Shown here: in pieces, positions 18,668-27,873 of the stretch
Layout of the letters: each line of letters begins with the position of its first letter
Numbering within the stretch: position 1 is the stretch's first letter
Assembly: GCF_003671495.1 (NCBI RefSeq)
Contig: NZ_RCHN01000033.1
Location: forward strand, 62,001 to 126,000
Length of the DNA stretch: 64,000 bases
Direction of reading: 5' to 3'
Origin: Ketobacter sp.
Lineage (GTDB): Bacteria; Pseudomonadota; Gammaproteobacteria; Pseudomonadales; Ketobacteraceae
Program-made: the position numbers and the translations under genes
The notes under the pieces: generated by a model
What the model was told of the DNA's origin: nothing
The model's input: the letters and a program-made list of their open reading frames with translations, nothing else
Databases searched by the model: none

Positions 18668-19860
18668 ACACACAGCGTAATCAATGGCTGGCGGTTGCCG
18701 GTGCCCTGCTCATCATCGTGGTCGTAGTGCTGTACAACGGCGCCCGCATGAACACCAACCTGCAGCGGCCCCTGCCTCCGGGCCAGACAGTGAACACCGC
18801 CGCCAGCGTTGAGGTGGTTGCTGTTACCAGCGGCCACTATCAGGCCACCGTCACCGCTTATGGCAACGCCCGGGCTCGCTTTCAACTCACTCTGGAAGCC
18901 CAGGTCAGTGGCGAAGTGGTCGCACTCTCACCCCAACTGGAGACCGGTGAGCGGGTGCAACAGGGCGCGGTTCTGCTGCAGCTGGATGACCGCGATTATC
19001 AGGCGGCCGTGGCCAGCGCCCGCTCAGATTTGGCCACTGCGCAGGTCAGCCTGCTGGAAGAGGAACGGGAAGGTGATCAGGCTCTGGCGGAATGGCAGTC
19101 CGCCGGTCTGGAAGGCGAACCGGATTCCGAGCTGGTGTTTCGTCAACCGCAACTGGCCGCCGCCCGCGCCGCTCTGGAACAAAGTCGCACGGCCCTGGCC
19201 AGCGCCCAGCGGGACCTGGACAGCACCCGGGTCAAGGCACCGTTCAATGCCCTGGTGGTGGAACGGGTGGTGGCCCCCGGCAGTCAGGTTCAGGCGGGCA
19301 CGGAGCTGGCCACCCTGTACAGCAGCGACAGCGTTGAAATCACCCTGCAACTGAGCCCGCAACAATGGCAGAACCTGCCCCACAGCGGCACGGTCGCACT
19401 CAAGGCGGTTAACGGCAGCGGCCAATGGCAGGGGCGCATCCTGCGGCGATCCCTCAACCTGGATGAAGCAACCCGCCAGCGGTCTCTGGTGGTCCGCGTG
19501 GACGCGCCCCTGGAACAGACGCCGGCCCTGCTGCCCGGCACCTTTGTGGAAGCCACGCTGTCCGGTACCGGCCAGGATGGGCTCTGGCGGTTGCCGGCCA
19601 CGGCCCTCAGCCAACGCAGTGAAATCTGGTATGTCACCGAACACAACACCCTGTCCAGCTTTCCGGCGCAGGTGCTGTTTTCCGATCAAGAGGGGATCTA
19701 CGTGCAGCCACCGGCGGCTTTGTCCCAGGGGGAACAGCAGGTGTTGGTGCACCCGCTCAACAGCTATTTACAGGGCATGCGGGTAAACCCAACACAACCG
19801 TCGCGCGCTGCGCAGCCCGTCGTTGCGCAACCCATTGGCGGAGAGGCAGACCATGGCTGA
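18664..19860 (+). CDS. RND efflux periplasmic adaptor (membrane fusion protein)
   Basis: A 398-residue HlyD/AcrA-type adaptor linking the inner-membrane pump to the outer-membrane duct. It has an N-terminal uncleaved membrane anchor (about 7-24), then barrel-sandwich/lipoyl halves (VSGEVVALSPQLETGERVQQGAVLLQLDD and STRVKAPFNALVVERVVAPGSQV) flanking an alpha-helical hairpin (about 110-185), then beta-barrel and membrane-proximal domains. The ATG at 18664 is supported because it directly precedes the anchor and overlaps the relay ORF stop. Its own stop overlaps the RND gene by 8 bp. The anchor in place of a lipobox is less common than the AcrA arrangement but well known in this superfamily. Confidence 0.93.
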   Translation: MNTQRNQWLAVAGALLIIVVVVLYNGARMNTNLQRPLPPGQTVNTAASVEVVAVTSGHYQATVTAYGNARARFQLTLEAQVSGEVVALSPQLETGERVQQGAVLLQLDDRDYQAAVASARSDLATAQVSLLEEEREGDQALAEWQSAGLEGEPDSELVFRQPQLAAARAALEQSRTALASAQRDLDSTRVKAPFNALVVERVVAPGSQVQAGTELATLYSSDSVEITLQLSPQQWQNLPHSGTVALKAVNGSGQWQGRILRRSLNLDEATRQRSLVVRVDAPLEQTPALLPGTFVEATLSGTGQDGLWRLPATALSQRSEIWYVTEHNTLSSFPAQVLFSDQEGIYVQPPAALSQGEQQVLVHPLNSYLQGMRVNPTQPSRAAQPVVAQPIGGEADHG

Positions 19861-22800
19861 TACCCAAGCGAGCAACACACGCGCCGGCGGCGGCATCATC
19901 GGCTGGTTCACCGCCAATCCGGTGGCCGCCAACCTGCTGATGATTCTGGTGATTGCCCTGGGTGCATTCAGCGTGGGCAATCTGCAGAAAGAGGCGTTTC
20001 CCAGCATCGAGCCCAACAAGATCACGGTGTCCGTCACCTACGACAGCGGCTCCGCCAAGGATTCTGAGGAAGGGCTGGCTATCAAGATTGAAGACGCATT
20101 GGAAGGTGTCACCGGCATCAAAACCCTCAGCAGTGAATCCAACGGCCGGGGCACCACCGTCACCGTGGAAAAGCAATCCGACTACGACCTGGAAACCCTG
20201 TTGCAGGACGTGAAATCCAAGGTGGATGCCATCTCCACCTTCCCGGCAGAGGCGGAAAAGCCGGTCATCAGCAAAGCACAGCGGCAGGAACACGCCCTGT
20301 GGATTCAATTTTACGGCGACACCAGCCGACACAGCCTGCAACAACTGGCGGACCACCTGAAATCGGATCTGCTGGAACAGGACCAGATCTCCCAGGTGAC
20401 CCTGTCCGGCTGGCTGGACCCCATGATGGTCATCGAAATCGATGAAGGCGCACTGCAGGCCTATGACCTGAGCCTGTCTACGGTGGAAGACGCCATCAAC
20501 CGGGGCTCCTCCACCACCATGACTGCCCTGCTGCGCAGTGAGGGCACCTACCTGCAGTTACAGGCCTCCGAACAGGCGTATATGGCACAGGATTTTGCCG
20601 CTTTACCGCTGCTGAACCGCAATGACGGCAGCCAGGTGACACTGGGCCAGGTGGCCCGCATCCGTGACACTTACGACGATACCAATGCCGTGCTATCGCG
20701 CTTCAATCAGCACAGCAGCGTGGCCCTGCAGGTGGTGGCCGGCAGCGAGGACGACATTTCCGATTCGGTGGCGGCAGCGCAAGCGGTGGTGGCACGCTGG
20801 CAGCAGGACGGCTCCCTGCCGGAAGGGGTCGCGCTCACCACCTGGTACGATCGCAGTGAGTCTATCAACGACCGGCTCAATCTGCTGGTGAAAAACGCTC
20901 TCGGTGGCATCGCCCTGGTGTTCGTGTTGCTGGCCCTGTTCCTCAACCTGTCGGTGGCCTTCTGGGTGGCGGCAGGCCTGCCATTTATTTTTTTCGGTAC
21001 CCTCTACCTCATGGGCCACCTGGGCCTGACCCTGAACGAATTCACCACCTTCGGTTTCATCATGGCCCTGGGCATTGTGGTGGACGATGCGGTGGTGGTG
21101 GGGGAAAGCGTTTATGCCACCCGCGCCCGCGACGGCGACACCCTGGCCAACACCATCAAGGGCACCTTGCAGGTGGCCGTGCCCACCTTGTTCGGTGTGT
21201 TCACCACCGTGGCGGCATTTGCGACGTTGTCCAATATCGAGGGTATGCTGGGGGAACTCTACGCCCAGTTCGCCATGATTGTGGCCCTGTGCCTGATTTT
21301 GTCAGTGGTTGAATCCAAACTGATTCTGCCGGCCCACCTGTCGCATTTGAACACCCGGCGCGCGGCCGGCAGCCATCCCCTGCGCCGCTTGTGGAGCACA
21401 CTGCAACGGTGTGCCGACGGCGGCATGAACTGGTTCAACCAGCGCATTTACGCCCGCACCATCGACCTGGCGTTGCGCTATCGCTACGGGGTGGTGATCC
21501 TGTTTCTGGCCCTGTTCATCTGGGTCATGGCCATGCCCATGAACGGCACCGTGCGGATGAGCTTTTTCCCCAAGATTGCCGGGGATACCGTGCGCGCCCA
21601 GATCAGCATGCTCAATGACGCCAGCTTTGGCCTGACCCACCGCAACCTGCTGTGGATGGAACAACAGGCCTACCGCGCCGACCGCGAATTGCGGCAAGCT
21701 GAGAGCGGGGCATCCGCCATTGCCCACCTGCAGGTACTGTCGGAAGCGGACCAGTCCGGCAAAGTCACCGTGGAACTGGCCGCGGACGCGCCCTATGACA
21801 TCAATCAGTTCACCCAACGCTGGCAGGCCCTGATCGGTCAACCGGAAGGGGTACGCAGCGTCAGCGTCAAACATTCACCGGACATGGTGGATGCCCTGCG
21901 CATCGAATTGCGGGCCAACGACGATGAACTGTTACGCCGGGCCGGTGAGCAATTGCGGGCGGAACTGCGCTCGGTAGCCGGCGTCAGCGGACTGGAGGAC
22001 AACCTGGAACCAGGCCAACCGCAACTCAAACTGGAACTCAATGCCTTGGGGCAATCCCTGGATCTGAGCACCGCGGACCTGGCGCAGCAGGTATTGCAGT
22101 CATTCAGTGGCCAGGTGGTGCAACGCTATCAGCGGAACAAGGATGAAATCGAAGTGCGGGTGCGTTACCCGGAACAGGATCGCCAGAACTGGACCGATGT
22201 ATTGAACGCCCGTATCCGCACCAACGAGGGCACCCCGATGCCGTTGTCCACCGTAGCCCATGCCAGCTTCGGTTACACCCGGGACAGCATTACCCGCATC
22301 GACGGCAAACGCGCAGTGTACCTGTCCGCCGACGTGGATAAAGAGGTTGTGTCTTCCACGGAACTGGTGACCCGTCTGCAACGGGAGCTGGTGCCGAATT
22401 TGCTGCGCTCGTTTCCCGGCCTGTCCATCAAATTCGCCGGCGAGGCCGAACAACAGGCAGAAACCCAGCACTCCATGCTGGAGATGTTCCTGCTGGCCAT
22501 GCTGGTGATTTATATGCTGCTGGCGATACCGCTGCGATCCTACGTGCAACCCATACTGATCATGACCGCGATTCCCTTCGGCGTGGTGGGTGCCATCCTT
22601 GGGCACTGGATCAATGACCTGCCCCTGGGTATTCTGTCCCTCAACGGCATCATTGCCCTGAGTGGCGTGGTGGTGAACGACAGCCTGCTGCTGGTGGCCC
22701 GCTTCAACGACCTGCACCCGGATTCGGAGCACTACAGTGAAGCCATTCATGAAGCCTGCCACAGTCGCCTGCGCGCCGTGCTGCTGACCTCGATCACCAC

Positions 22801-23041
22801 GTTCGCCGGCCTGATGCCGCTGTTGAGCGAGACCTCCCATCAGGCCCAATTCCTGATTCCGGCCGCCGTGTCCCTGGGGTACGGCATTCTGTTTGCCACC
22901 CTGATTACCTTGATTCTGATTCCGGCCTTGCTCTACATTCAACAGGATGTCATGGATGGTTGGCAGCGGCTCAGCGGCAAACCGTTACAGCCCCAGTCTC
23001 AGCCACGGCCACAGCCGCAACAGGAAGGATCGATAACATGA
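19853..23041 (+). CDS. RND efflux transporter, AcrB/HAE1-like
   Basis: A 1062-residue proton-driven RND pump with the expected two halves, each with one N-terminal helix, a large periplasmic loop and five more helices. The transmembrane relay is seen in GIVVDDAVVVGES, matching the paired Asp of AcrB TM4. The N-terminus FTANPVAANLLMILVIALGAF and the motif YPxIEPxxIxVSVxY are family-typical. A GGAG ribosome-binding site lies inside the adaptor gene, and the two overlap by 8 bp. The stop overlaps the response regulator start (ATGA). The substrate cannot be inferred. The variable periplasmic loops place it nearer uncharacterised AcrB-like pumps than MexB-type drug pumps, which is my judgement only. 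Confidence 0.94.
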   Translation: MADTQASNTRAGGGIIGWFTANPVAANLLMILVIALGAFSVGNLQKEAFPSIEPNKITVSVTYDSGSAKDSEEGLAIKIEDALEGVTGIKTLSSESNGRGTTVTVEKQSDYDLETLLQDVKSKVDAISTFPAEAEKPVISKAQRQEHALWIQFYGDTSRHSLQQLADHLKSDLLEQDQISQVTLSGWLDPMMVIEIDEGALQAYDLSLSTVEDAINRGSSTTMTALLRSEGTYLQLQASEQAYMAQDFAALPLLNRNDGSQVTLGQVARIRDTYDDTNAVLSRFNQHSSVALQVVAGSEDDISDSVAAAQAVVARWQQDGSLPEGVALTTWYDRSESINDRLNLLVKNALGGIALVFVLLALFLNLSVAFWVAAGLPFIFFGTLYLMGHLGLTLNEFTTFGFIMALGIVVDDAVVVGESVYATRARDGDTLANTIKGTLQVAVPTLFGVFTTVAAFATLSNIEGMLGELYAQFAMIVALCLILSVVESKLILPAHLSHLNTRRAAGSHPLRRLWSTLQRCADGGMNWFNQRIYARTIDLALRYRYGVVILFLALFIWVMAMPMNGTVRMSFFPKIAGDTVRAQISMLNDASFGLTHRNLLWMEQQAYRADRELRQAESGASAIAHLQVLSEADQSGKVTVELAADAPYDINQFTQRWQALIGQPEGVRSVSVKHSPDMVDALRIELRANDDELLRRAGEQLRAELRSVAGVSGLEDNLEPGQPQLKLELNALGQSLDLSTADLAQQVLQSFSGQVVQRYQRNKDEIEVRVRYPEQDRQNWTDVLNARIRTNEGTPMPLSTVAHASFGYTRDSITRIDGKRAVYLSADVDKEVVSSTELVTRLQRELVPNLLRSFPGLSIKFAGEAEQQAETQHSMLEMFLLAMLVIYMLLAIPLRSYVQPILIMTAIPFGVVGAILGHWINDLPLGILSLNGIIALSGVVVNDSLLLVARFNDLHPDSEHYSEAIHEACHSRLRAVLLTSITTFAGLMPLLSETSHQAQFLIPAAVSLGYGILFATLITLILIPALLYIQQDVMDGWQRLSGKPLQPQSQPRPQPQQEGSIT

Positions 23042-23706
23042 TGATACTGCTGGTGGAAGACGACCTGGACCTGGCCCAGACCGTGGTGCAGTACCTGGCG
23101 CTGGAGCAGATCCAGTGTGACCACGCCAGCAACGGCGTGGCCGGGCTGAACCTGATGCAGCGAAATGCCTATCAGGTGCTGCTGCTGGACCTCAACCTGC
23201 CGCGGCTGGACGGACTCAAGGTCTGCCAACAACTGCGTCAACAGGGTAACGACACACCGATACTGATGCTCACCGCCCGTGATCAGCTGGCGGATAAAGT
23301 GGATGGTTTCGAAGCCGGTACCGACGATTATCTGGTGAAACCCTTTGAACTGCAGGAACTGGTGGTGCGCATCAACGCCCTGGCCCGGCGCCGCAGCGGT
23401 CAGGTGAGAAAACTCCAGTACGGCCCACTTGAACTGAACCTGGACGAGAAGAAAGCCACCCGTGATGGGCTTGCCCTGAAACTGAGCCCCACCGGCTGGC
23501 GCCTGTTGGAAACCCTCACCCGCGCCGCCCCCGCTGTGGTAAGCCGGGAACAGCTGGAGCAGGCCCTGTGGGGAGACGAGCTGCCGGACTCCAACAGCCT
23601 CAAAGTGCATTTGTTCCACCTGCGCAAAAGCGTGGACGCCCCGTTTGAACAGGCACTGATTCACACCATTGCCGGACAGGGCTTTGCTTTAAGGACAAAT
23701 CCATAA
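23038..23706 (+). CDS. OmpR/PhoB-family response regulator
   Basis: A 222-residue transcription regulator. The receiver domain has acidic residues VEDD near 6-9, phospho-acceptor Asp51 in LLLDLNLP and Lys101 in LVKPFEL. The winged-helix domain (about 125-220) ends with the usual VHLFHLRKSVD and HTIAGQGFALR. The ATG at 23038 is preceded by AGGAAGG and overlaps the transporter stop. The stop codon overlaps the kinase start (TAATG). It probably controls this efflux operon, and perhaps other genes, in response to the adjoining kinase. Confidence 0.95.
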   Translation: MMILLVEDDLDLAQTVVQYLALEQIQCDHASNGVAGLNLMQRNAYQVLLLDLNLPRLDGLKVCQQLRQQGNDTPILMLTARDQLADKVDGFEAGTDDYLVKPFELQELVVRINALARRRSGQVRKLQYGPLELNLDEKKATRDGLALKLSPTGWRLLETLTRAAPAVVSREQLEQALWGDELPDSNSLKVHLFHLRKSVDAPFEQALIHTIAGQGFALRTNP

Positions 23707-25007
23707 TGCGCCTGCGCCAGTTTCCACTCAGCCTGAAATGGTTTATCGCCCTGAGCTTTCTTGGCCTGGGCCTGGTGCTGGTGGCAGGCTACTCCCTGTT
23801 GTCCGCTCAGTATTTTATTGGTGGCATGGATAATATGCTGGCCAACCATATGCAATTGGCTGCAGAAGCCTATGAGCGACAAACCGACAAATCAGCCCAC
23901 CGCCAGTTTGAGGAGTTCAATGGCTATGGCATGACCTGGGAATGGTCCCACTTGCCCGCCGAATATGCAAAAGCCTTTCCCACGCCACCCGAGATTCCCA
24001 ATCAACTCTATAAATACACCGGCAGCACAATAGGTCCACCAGAAAAACTATTGTTCCTGTTTCCATTTCAAAATCAGCAAAGCACTCTATACGTCACTTT
24101 TCGTATCTCACCACAAACCGTCTCAGCACTGCTACGACAGAATGCTCAGCAAAGCTTTGATCAACTGTTGCTGATCAGCCTGGTTTGCGCAGTGGCGTTG
24201 GTGGCCATACTGGTTTTGGTGATCCGTCGGATTTTTCATCCGGTCAGCGCATTACGGGAATGGACCCGCTCACTGACCTCCGACAACCTCAGCCAGGCAG
24301 CGCCGGATTTTGCCTATCCCGAGCTCAATGAGCTGGCGGAATTGATTCGCAACAGTCTGCAAACAGTACAAAGCGCACTGGAACGGGAACATCAGTTTTT
24401 GCGACACACCAGTCACGAACTGCGTACTCCCATCAGCACCATCCGCAACAACATCGAATTGCTGCAAAAACTGCAAGCCAGCGAAAACCAGCTCCCTGCT
24501 GCACTGCAACAGTCTCTGGACCGCATTGATCGATCCAGCCTGACCATGCAGCATCTGACCGAAACCCTGTTGTGGTTGAGTAAGGATGAACAGGAGGCCC
24601 TGCCCACCCGAGACGTCGAGCTGGATAGACTGGTCCACACCCTCGTTCAGGATCTGCGTTATCTGCTTAGGGATAAAGCAGTTTCGGTACGGCTTGAGAC
24701 CCAGCCCACCAAAGTGCACGCAGCACAAACCGCTGCGGTCATTGTTATCAGCAACTTGATCAGAAACGCTTTCCAACACACTTGGGAAGGGGAAGTCATC
24801 ATCCGCCAACAAGGCCACCAGATCGAGATAACCAATCACAATCACAGCGCCATCGAATATGAGGATGACCTGGGCTTTGGCCTGGGTTTGCAGCTTACCC
24901 GACGGCTTTGCGATCGCCTGGGCTGGGACTACCGTAACGACCAAACGCCTGCAGGGCACTACGCCTGTTTAACACTGGGTACCGTTGGGCGCCCGGCACT
25001 GGCATAG
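23706..25007 (+). CDS. Sensor histidine kinase of the efflux operon
   Basis: A 433-residue membrane kinase. Two membrane segments (about 12-35 and 153-174) enclose a sensor domain of about 115 residues. The acceptor motif is FLRHTSHELRTP with His237. The ATPase domain has an N-box-like SNLIRNAFQHT and a G2-like GFGLGLQL, but the usual D-x-G-x-G1 box and long ATP lid are replaced by a short segment (ITNHNHSAIEYEDDLG). Such shortened lids occur in some kinases of this family, so it may still be active. It overlaps the response regulator by one base and is the last coupled gene of the efflux operon. Confidence 0.9.
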   Translation: MRLRQFPLSLKWFIALSFLGLGLVLVAGYSLLSAQYFIGGMDNMLANHMQLAAEAYERQTDKSAHRQFEEFNGYGMTWEWSHLPAEYAKAFPTPPEIPNQLYKYTGSTIGPPEKLLFLFPFQNQQSTLYVTFRISPQTVSALLRQNAQQSFDQLLLISLVCAVALVAILVLVIRRIFHPVSALREWTRSLTSDNLSQAAPDFAYPELNELAELIRNSLQTVQSALEREHQFLRHTSHELRTPISTIRNNIELLQKLQASENQLPAALQQSLDRIDRSSLTMQHLTETLLWLSKDEQEALPTRDVELDRLVHTLVQDLRYLLRDKAVSVRLETQPTKVHAAQTAAVIVISNLIRNAFQHTWEGEVIIRQQGHQIEITNHNHSAIEYEDDLGFGLGLQLTRRLCDRLGWDYRNDQTPAGHYACLTLGTVGRPALA

Positions 25008-25057
25008 CCAATGATCCACGCTAGACTTTAAAGACGCACAAACCTACCGAGTTTTCC

Positions 25058-25423
25058 ATGTCATACAACCTGGAAGTGATTGCACAGGAAGGCTACATTC
25101 GAGTCACTGCAACCACGGACATAAACAGAACCATCGCTGCTCAAATGGCAGATGAAACCACCCGACGGCTAAAGGCGGAGAATCTGGAAGCCGCATTAAT
25201 CGATGTTCGAAGCCGTCGCAATGTGGAGTTCGCCTCTCAGAACTATCATTTTGCCAACGCAGATGTCCCCGCCCTCAGTCTCAGGAAAACCGATCGCATC
25301 GCTGTTCTTGCCGACCCTGACGATGACTCCCATGACTTCATCGAGATTGTCATGCGCAATACGGGGTATAACCTGCGAATTTTTCGGGACGAGGAAGAAG
25401 CCCTGGCCTGGTTAAAGATTTAG
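25058..25423 (+). CDS. SpoIIAA-like (STAS-fold) small protein
   Basis: A 121-residue cytoplasmic protein. The pattern of an N-terminal beta hairpin, central AALIDVRSRR, then KTDRIAVLADPDDD and a terminal FRDEEEALAWLKI resembles the SpoIIAA-like family, whose members end in a conserved E-A-x-x-W-L helix. It starts 50 bp after the kinase gene and could be in the same transcript, but there is no overlap as seen among the other operon genes. It converges with trpG. The function of this family is unclear, and nothing ties it to efflux beyond position. Confidence 0.6.
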   Translation: MSYNLEVIAQEGYIRVTATTDINRTIAAQMADETTRRLKAENLEAALIDVRSRRNVEFASQNYHFANADVPALSLRKTDRIAVLADPDDDSHDFIEIVMRNTGYNLRIFRDEEEALAWLKI

Positions 25424-25457
25424 CCGAAGCCAGGGGCTATGGTGAACAGAACTCGAA

Positions 25458-26036
25458 TCACAGATTCATGAAGTTCTTCAACAAATCATGACCATGCTCG
25501 GTAAGAATGGACTCAGGGTGAAACTGAACCCCCTCAATCTTATGCTCCCGGTGGCGCATGCCCATGATCTTGTCCATGGACCCGTCCTGATGCTGGGTCC
25601 AGGCGGTGATTTCCAGACAATCCGGCAGGCTGTGTCGGTCCACCACCAAAGAATGATAGCGGGTGGCCTCAAACGGATTGCTCAAACCTTTGAACACCCC
25701 TTCGTCCCGGTGATAGATGGGCGAGGTTTTGCCGTGCATCACTGCGTCCGCCCGCACCACCTGGCCACCGAACACCTGGCCGATGCTCTGGTGCCCCAAA
25801 CAGACCCCCAGGATCGGCAGTTTTCCGGCAAAATGCTCTATGGCCGCCATGGAGATGCCCGCCTCATTGGGGGAACAGGGCCCCGGTGAAATCACCAGGC
25901 GCTCGGGCGCCAGCTGTTCAATATCCTGCAGGCTGACTTCGTCGTTGCGCTTCACCACCACATCCGCGCCCAGCTCTCCGAAGTACTGCACCAGGTTGTA
26001 GGTGAACGAATCGTAATTATCAATCATCAGCAACAT
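25458..26036 (-). CDS. trpG: Anthranilate synthase component II (glutamine amidotransferase)
   Basis: A 192-residue class I glutamine amidotransferase supplying ammonia to TrpE. It has the catalytic Cys in [15 protein letters not shown] and the His-Glu pair in [10 protein letters not shown], plus the oxyanion loop [12 protein letters not shown]. It starts 3 bp after trpE stops and is surely co-translated. In many bacteria one such subunit also serves folate synthesis (PabA), so a dual role is possible. trpD, its usual next neighbour, lies beyond an 8.3-kb plus-strand insertion. Confidence 0.95.
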   Translation of the reverse strand: MLLMIDNYDSFTYNLVQYFGELGADVVVKRNDEVSLQDIEQLAPERLVISPGPCSPNEAGISMAAIEHFAGKLPILGVCLGHQSIGQVFGGQVVRADAVMHGKTSPIYHRDEGVFKGLSNPFEATRYHSLVVDRHSLPDCLEITAWTQHQDGSMDKIMGMRHREHKIEGVQFHPESILTEHGHDLLKNFMNL

Positions 26037-26039
26037 GGT

Positions 26040-27524
26040 TTACTCCTCCACCGGAACCAGACCGTTGGCCGCCATGGCCATGGCACGAAACACGGCACGC
26101 GCCTTGTTTTGGGTTTCTTTCCATTCCAGTTTGGGCACAGAATCCGCCACCACACCGGCACCCGCCTGAATATGCAGTTGGCCGTCTTTGATGACGGCGG
26201 TGCGGATGGCGATGGCCGTGTCCATGTCCCCATGCCAGGACAAATACCCCACGGCTCCGCCGTAGATGCCCCGTTTCACCGGCTCCATGTCGTGAATGAT
26301 TTCCATGGCGCGGATTTTCGGTGCGCCACTCAAGGTGCCGGCCGGGAAGGTGGCCCGCAACACATCAATGCAACTGTGCTCCGGCTTCAGCTTGCCTTCC
26401 ACGTTGGACACAATGTGCATCACATGGGAGTAGCGCTCCACCACCATTTTGTCGGTGAGTTCCACACTGCCCACCTCGGCAATTCGGCCCACATCGTTGC
26501 GCCCCAGATCGATCAGCATCAGATGCTCGGCGATTTCCTTGGGATCGTTCAGCAGATCCTGTTCCATGGCCAGGTCGTCGTCGTGGGTTTTACCGCGGCG
26601 CCGGGTGCCGGCAATGGGGCGCACGGTGACCACGCCTTCCTCCACCCGCGCCAGAATCTCCGGCGAGGAACCGGCAATCTGGAATTCGCCCATGTCGAGA
26701 AAATACATGTAGGGTGAGGGATTCAGACAGCGCAGGGCCCGATACAGATCCAGCGGTGGTAACGCATAGGGAATGCTCATGCGCTGGGAAATCACCACCT
26801 GCATGGTGTCCCCGGCCAACACGTATTCCTTGATGTCGTCCACGGCTTTTTCAAATTCCGGCTGCGGAAAACTGGATTTGAAATCGCTTTCCTGCACGTT
26901 GAAACGCTGGGGGTCGTCCTGCACTGGCAAGGGCTGTTTCAGTTGCTGCAGGATCTCGTCCAGGCGCGCCTGGCCGCGGTCATAAGCGTTCTCCTGAGCG
27001 GGGTCCACATGGGTGATCACATACAACGAGCCCCGCAGGTTATCGAACACCACAATGTCGTCGGACACCATCAGCATCACGTCCGGGGTGCCGATGGGAT
27101 CACTTTTCGCAGGCCGGTCCAGGCGCTTCTCGATATAGCGCACGATGTCATAGCCAAAGTAACCCACCAGTCCACCATTGAAGCGGGGCAGGCCTTCCAC
27201 CACCGGCACGTTATAGCGGCGCTGGAACTGTTCAACATAGGCCAGGGGATCGTCCACCGAGGTGTGTTCCAGCACCCGGTCACCGTCCAGGAGCGTGATG
27301 TCACGATCCCGCACCACAAGACGGGTACTGCAGGGCAGACCGATGATGGAGTAACGCCCCCATTTCTCGCCACCTTGCACGGATTCGAACAAATAGGTGA
27401 ACGGTTGGCCCGCCAGTTTTTTATAGGTGGAGAGGGGCGTTTCCAGATCCGCCAGCGCCTCCCGCATCAGGGGAATACGGTTGTACCCCTGTTCTGCCAG
27501 TGATTTGAAGGTTTCCGGTGTCAT
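26040..27524 (-). CDS. trpE: Anthranilate synthase component I
   Basis: A 494-residue chorismate-using enzyme that makes anthranilate with TrpG, the committed step to tryptophan. The N-terminal region carries the feedback-type motif [15 protein letters not shown]. The catalytic domain shows [47 protein letters not shown] and [28 protein letters not shown] lies just upstream of the ATG. It is preceded by a leader ORF rich in Trp codons, so expression probably responds to tryptophan charge. It is downstream of rpe-gph, the order also seen in Pseudomonas. Confidence 0.97.
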   Translation of the reverse strand: MTPETFKSLAEQGYNRIPLMREALADLETPLSTYKKLAGQPFTYLFESVQGGEKWGRYSIIGLPCSTRLVVRDRDITLLDGDRVLEHTSVDDPLAYVEQFQRRYNVPVVEGLPRFNGGLVGYFGYDIVRYIEKRLDRPAKSDPIGTPDVMLMVSDDIVVFDNLRGSLYVITHVDPAQENAYDRGQARLDEILQQLKQPLPVQDDPQRFNVQESDFKSSFPQPEFEKAVDDIKEYVLAGDTMQVVISQRMSIPYALPPLDLYRALRCLNPSPYMYFLDMGEFQIAGSSPEILARVEEGVVTVRPIAGTRRRGKTHDDDLAMEQDLLNDPKEIAEHLMLIDLGRNDVGRIAEVGSVELTDKMVVERYSHVMHIVSNVEGKLKPEHSCIDVLRATFPAGTLSGAPKIRAMEIIHDMEPVKRGIYGGAVGYLSWHGDMDTAIAIRTAVIKDGQLHIQAGAGVVADSVPKLEWKETQNKARAVFRAMAMAANGLVPVEE

Positions 27525-27699
27525 TTTCCTGATCTCTTACTGTGGCTCCAGGAGCGGTAGCGTCGTCACGGATACCGATCACGCCAGAACCGAATACTCT
27601 GTTTCAGCAGCACTGCACGTACTGAATGTTGTTACTGCCAAAGGTGTTGTTACAGGGAGCGGCCGGGCCACCAATGCTTAGCGCCAGCCAGGGTGAGCT

Positions 27700-27795
27700 T
27701 CACCAACGCCAGCGCCAGCGTAAGTCGGTGATCAGCGACTGGGTAATCAGGAAGGAAGGTTGCTGTGAAAATGTAGAGTTCACGATGCTTTGCAC
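27700..27795 (-). CDS. trpL: Trp leader peptide (27-31 residues) ending RWRWRW
   Basis: On the minus strand, 176 bases before trpE, a short ORF begins at a GTG (27795, or 27783 in frame) and ends CGC TGG CGC TGG CGT TGG TGA, i.e. Arg-Trp three times then stop. Three Trp codons within the last six sense codons are the signature of a transcription-attenuation leader peptide. A promoter candidate sits 26 bases upstream. The start is uncertain because only a weak CGAG ribosome-binding sequence is present. Just after the stop, GGTGA-AGC-TCACC can form a small hairpin that includes the stop codon, but no T-run follows anywhere before trpE, so the switch may not be a classical intrinsic attenuator. 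Confidence 0.75.
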   Translation of the reverse strand: MQSIVNSTFSQQPSFLITQSLITDLRWRWRW

Positions 27796-27820
27796 ACAAT
27801 CTCGTTTTCAATGAAATTCA

Positions 27821-27849
27821 ACCTTACACCAGGCTCCCGCTTCTGCCAA
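27821..27849 (-). promoter_or_regulatory. Candidate trp leader/trpEG promoter
   Basis: Minus-strand TTGGCA (27844-27849), a 17-base spacer and TAAGGT (27821-27826) form a plausible sigma-70 promoter. Transcription would begin near 27814, about 20-30 bases before the leader peptide start, a normal geometry. Confidence 0.55.
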
Positions 27850-27873
27850 CCCCGGCATCCCACAAAATTCCTG

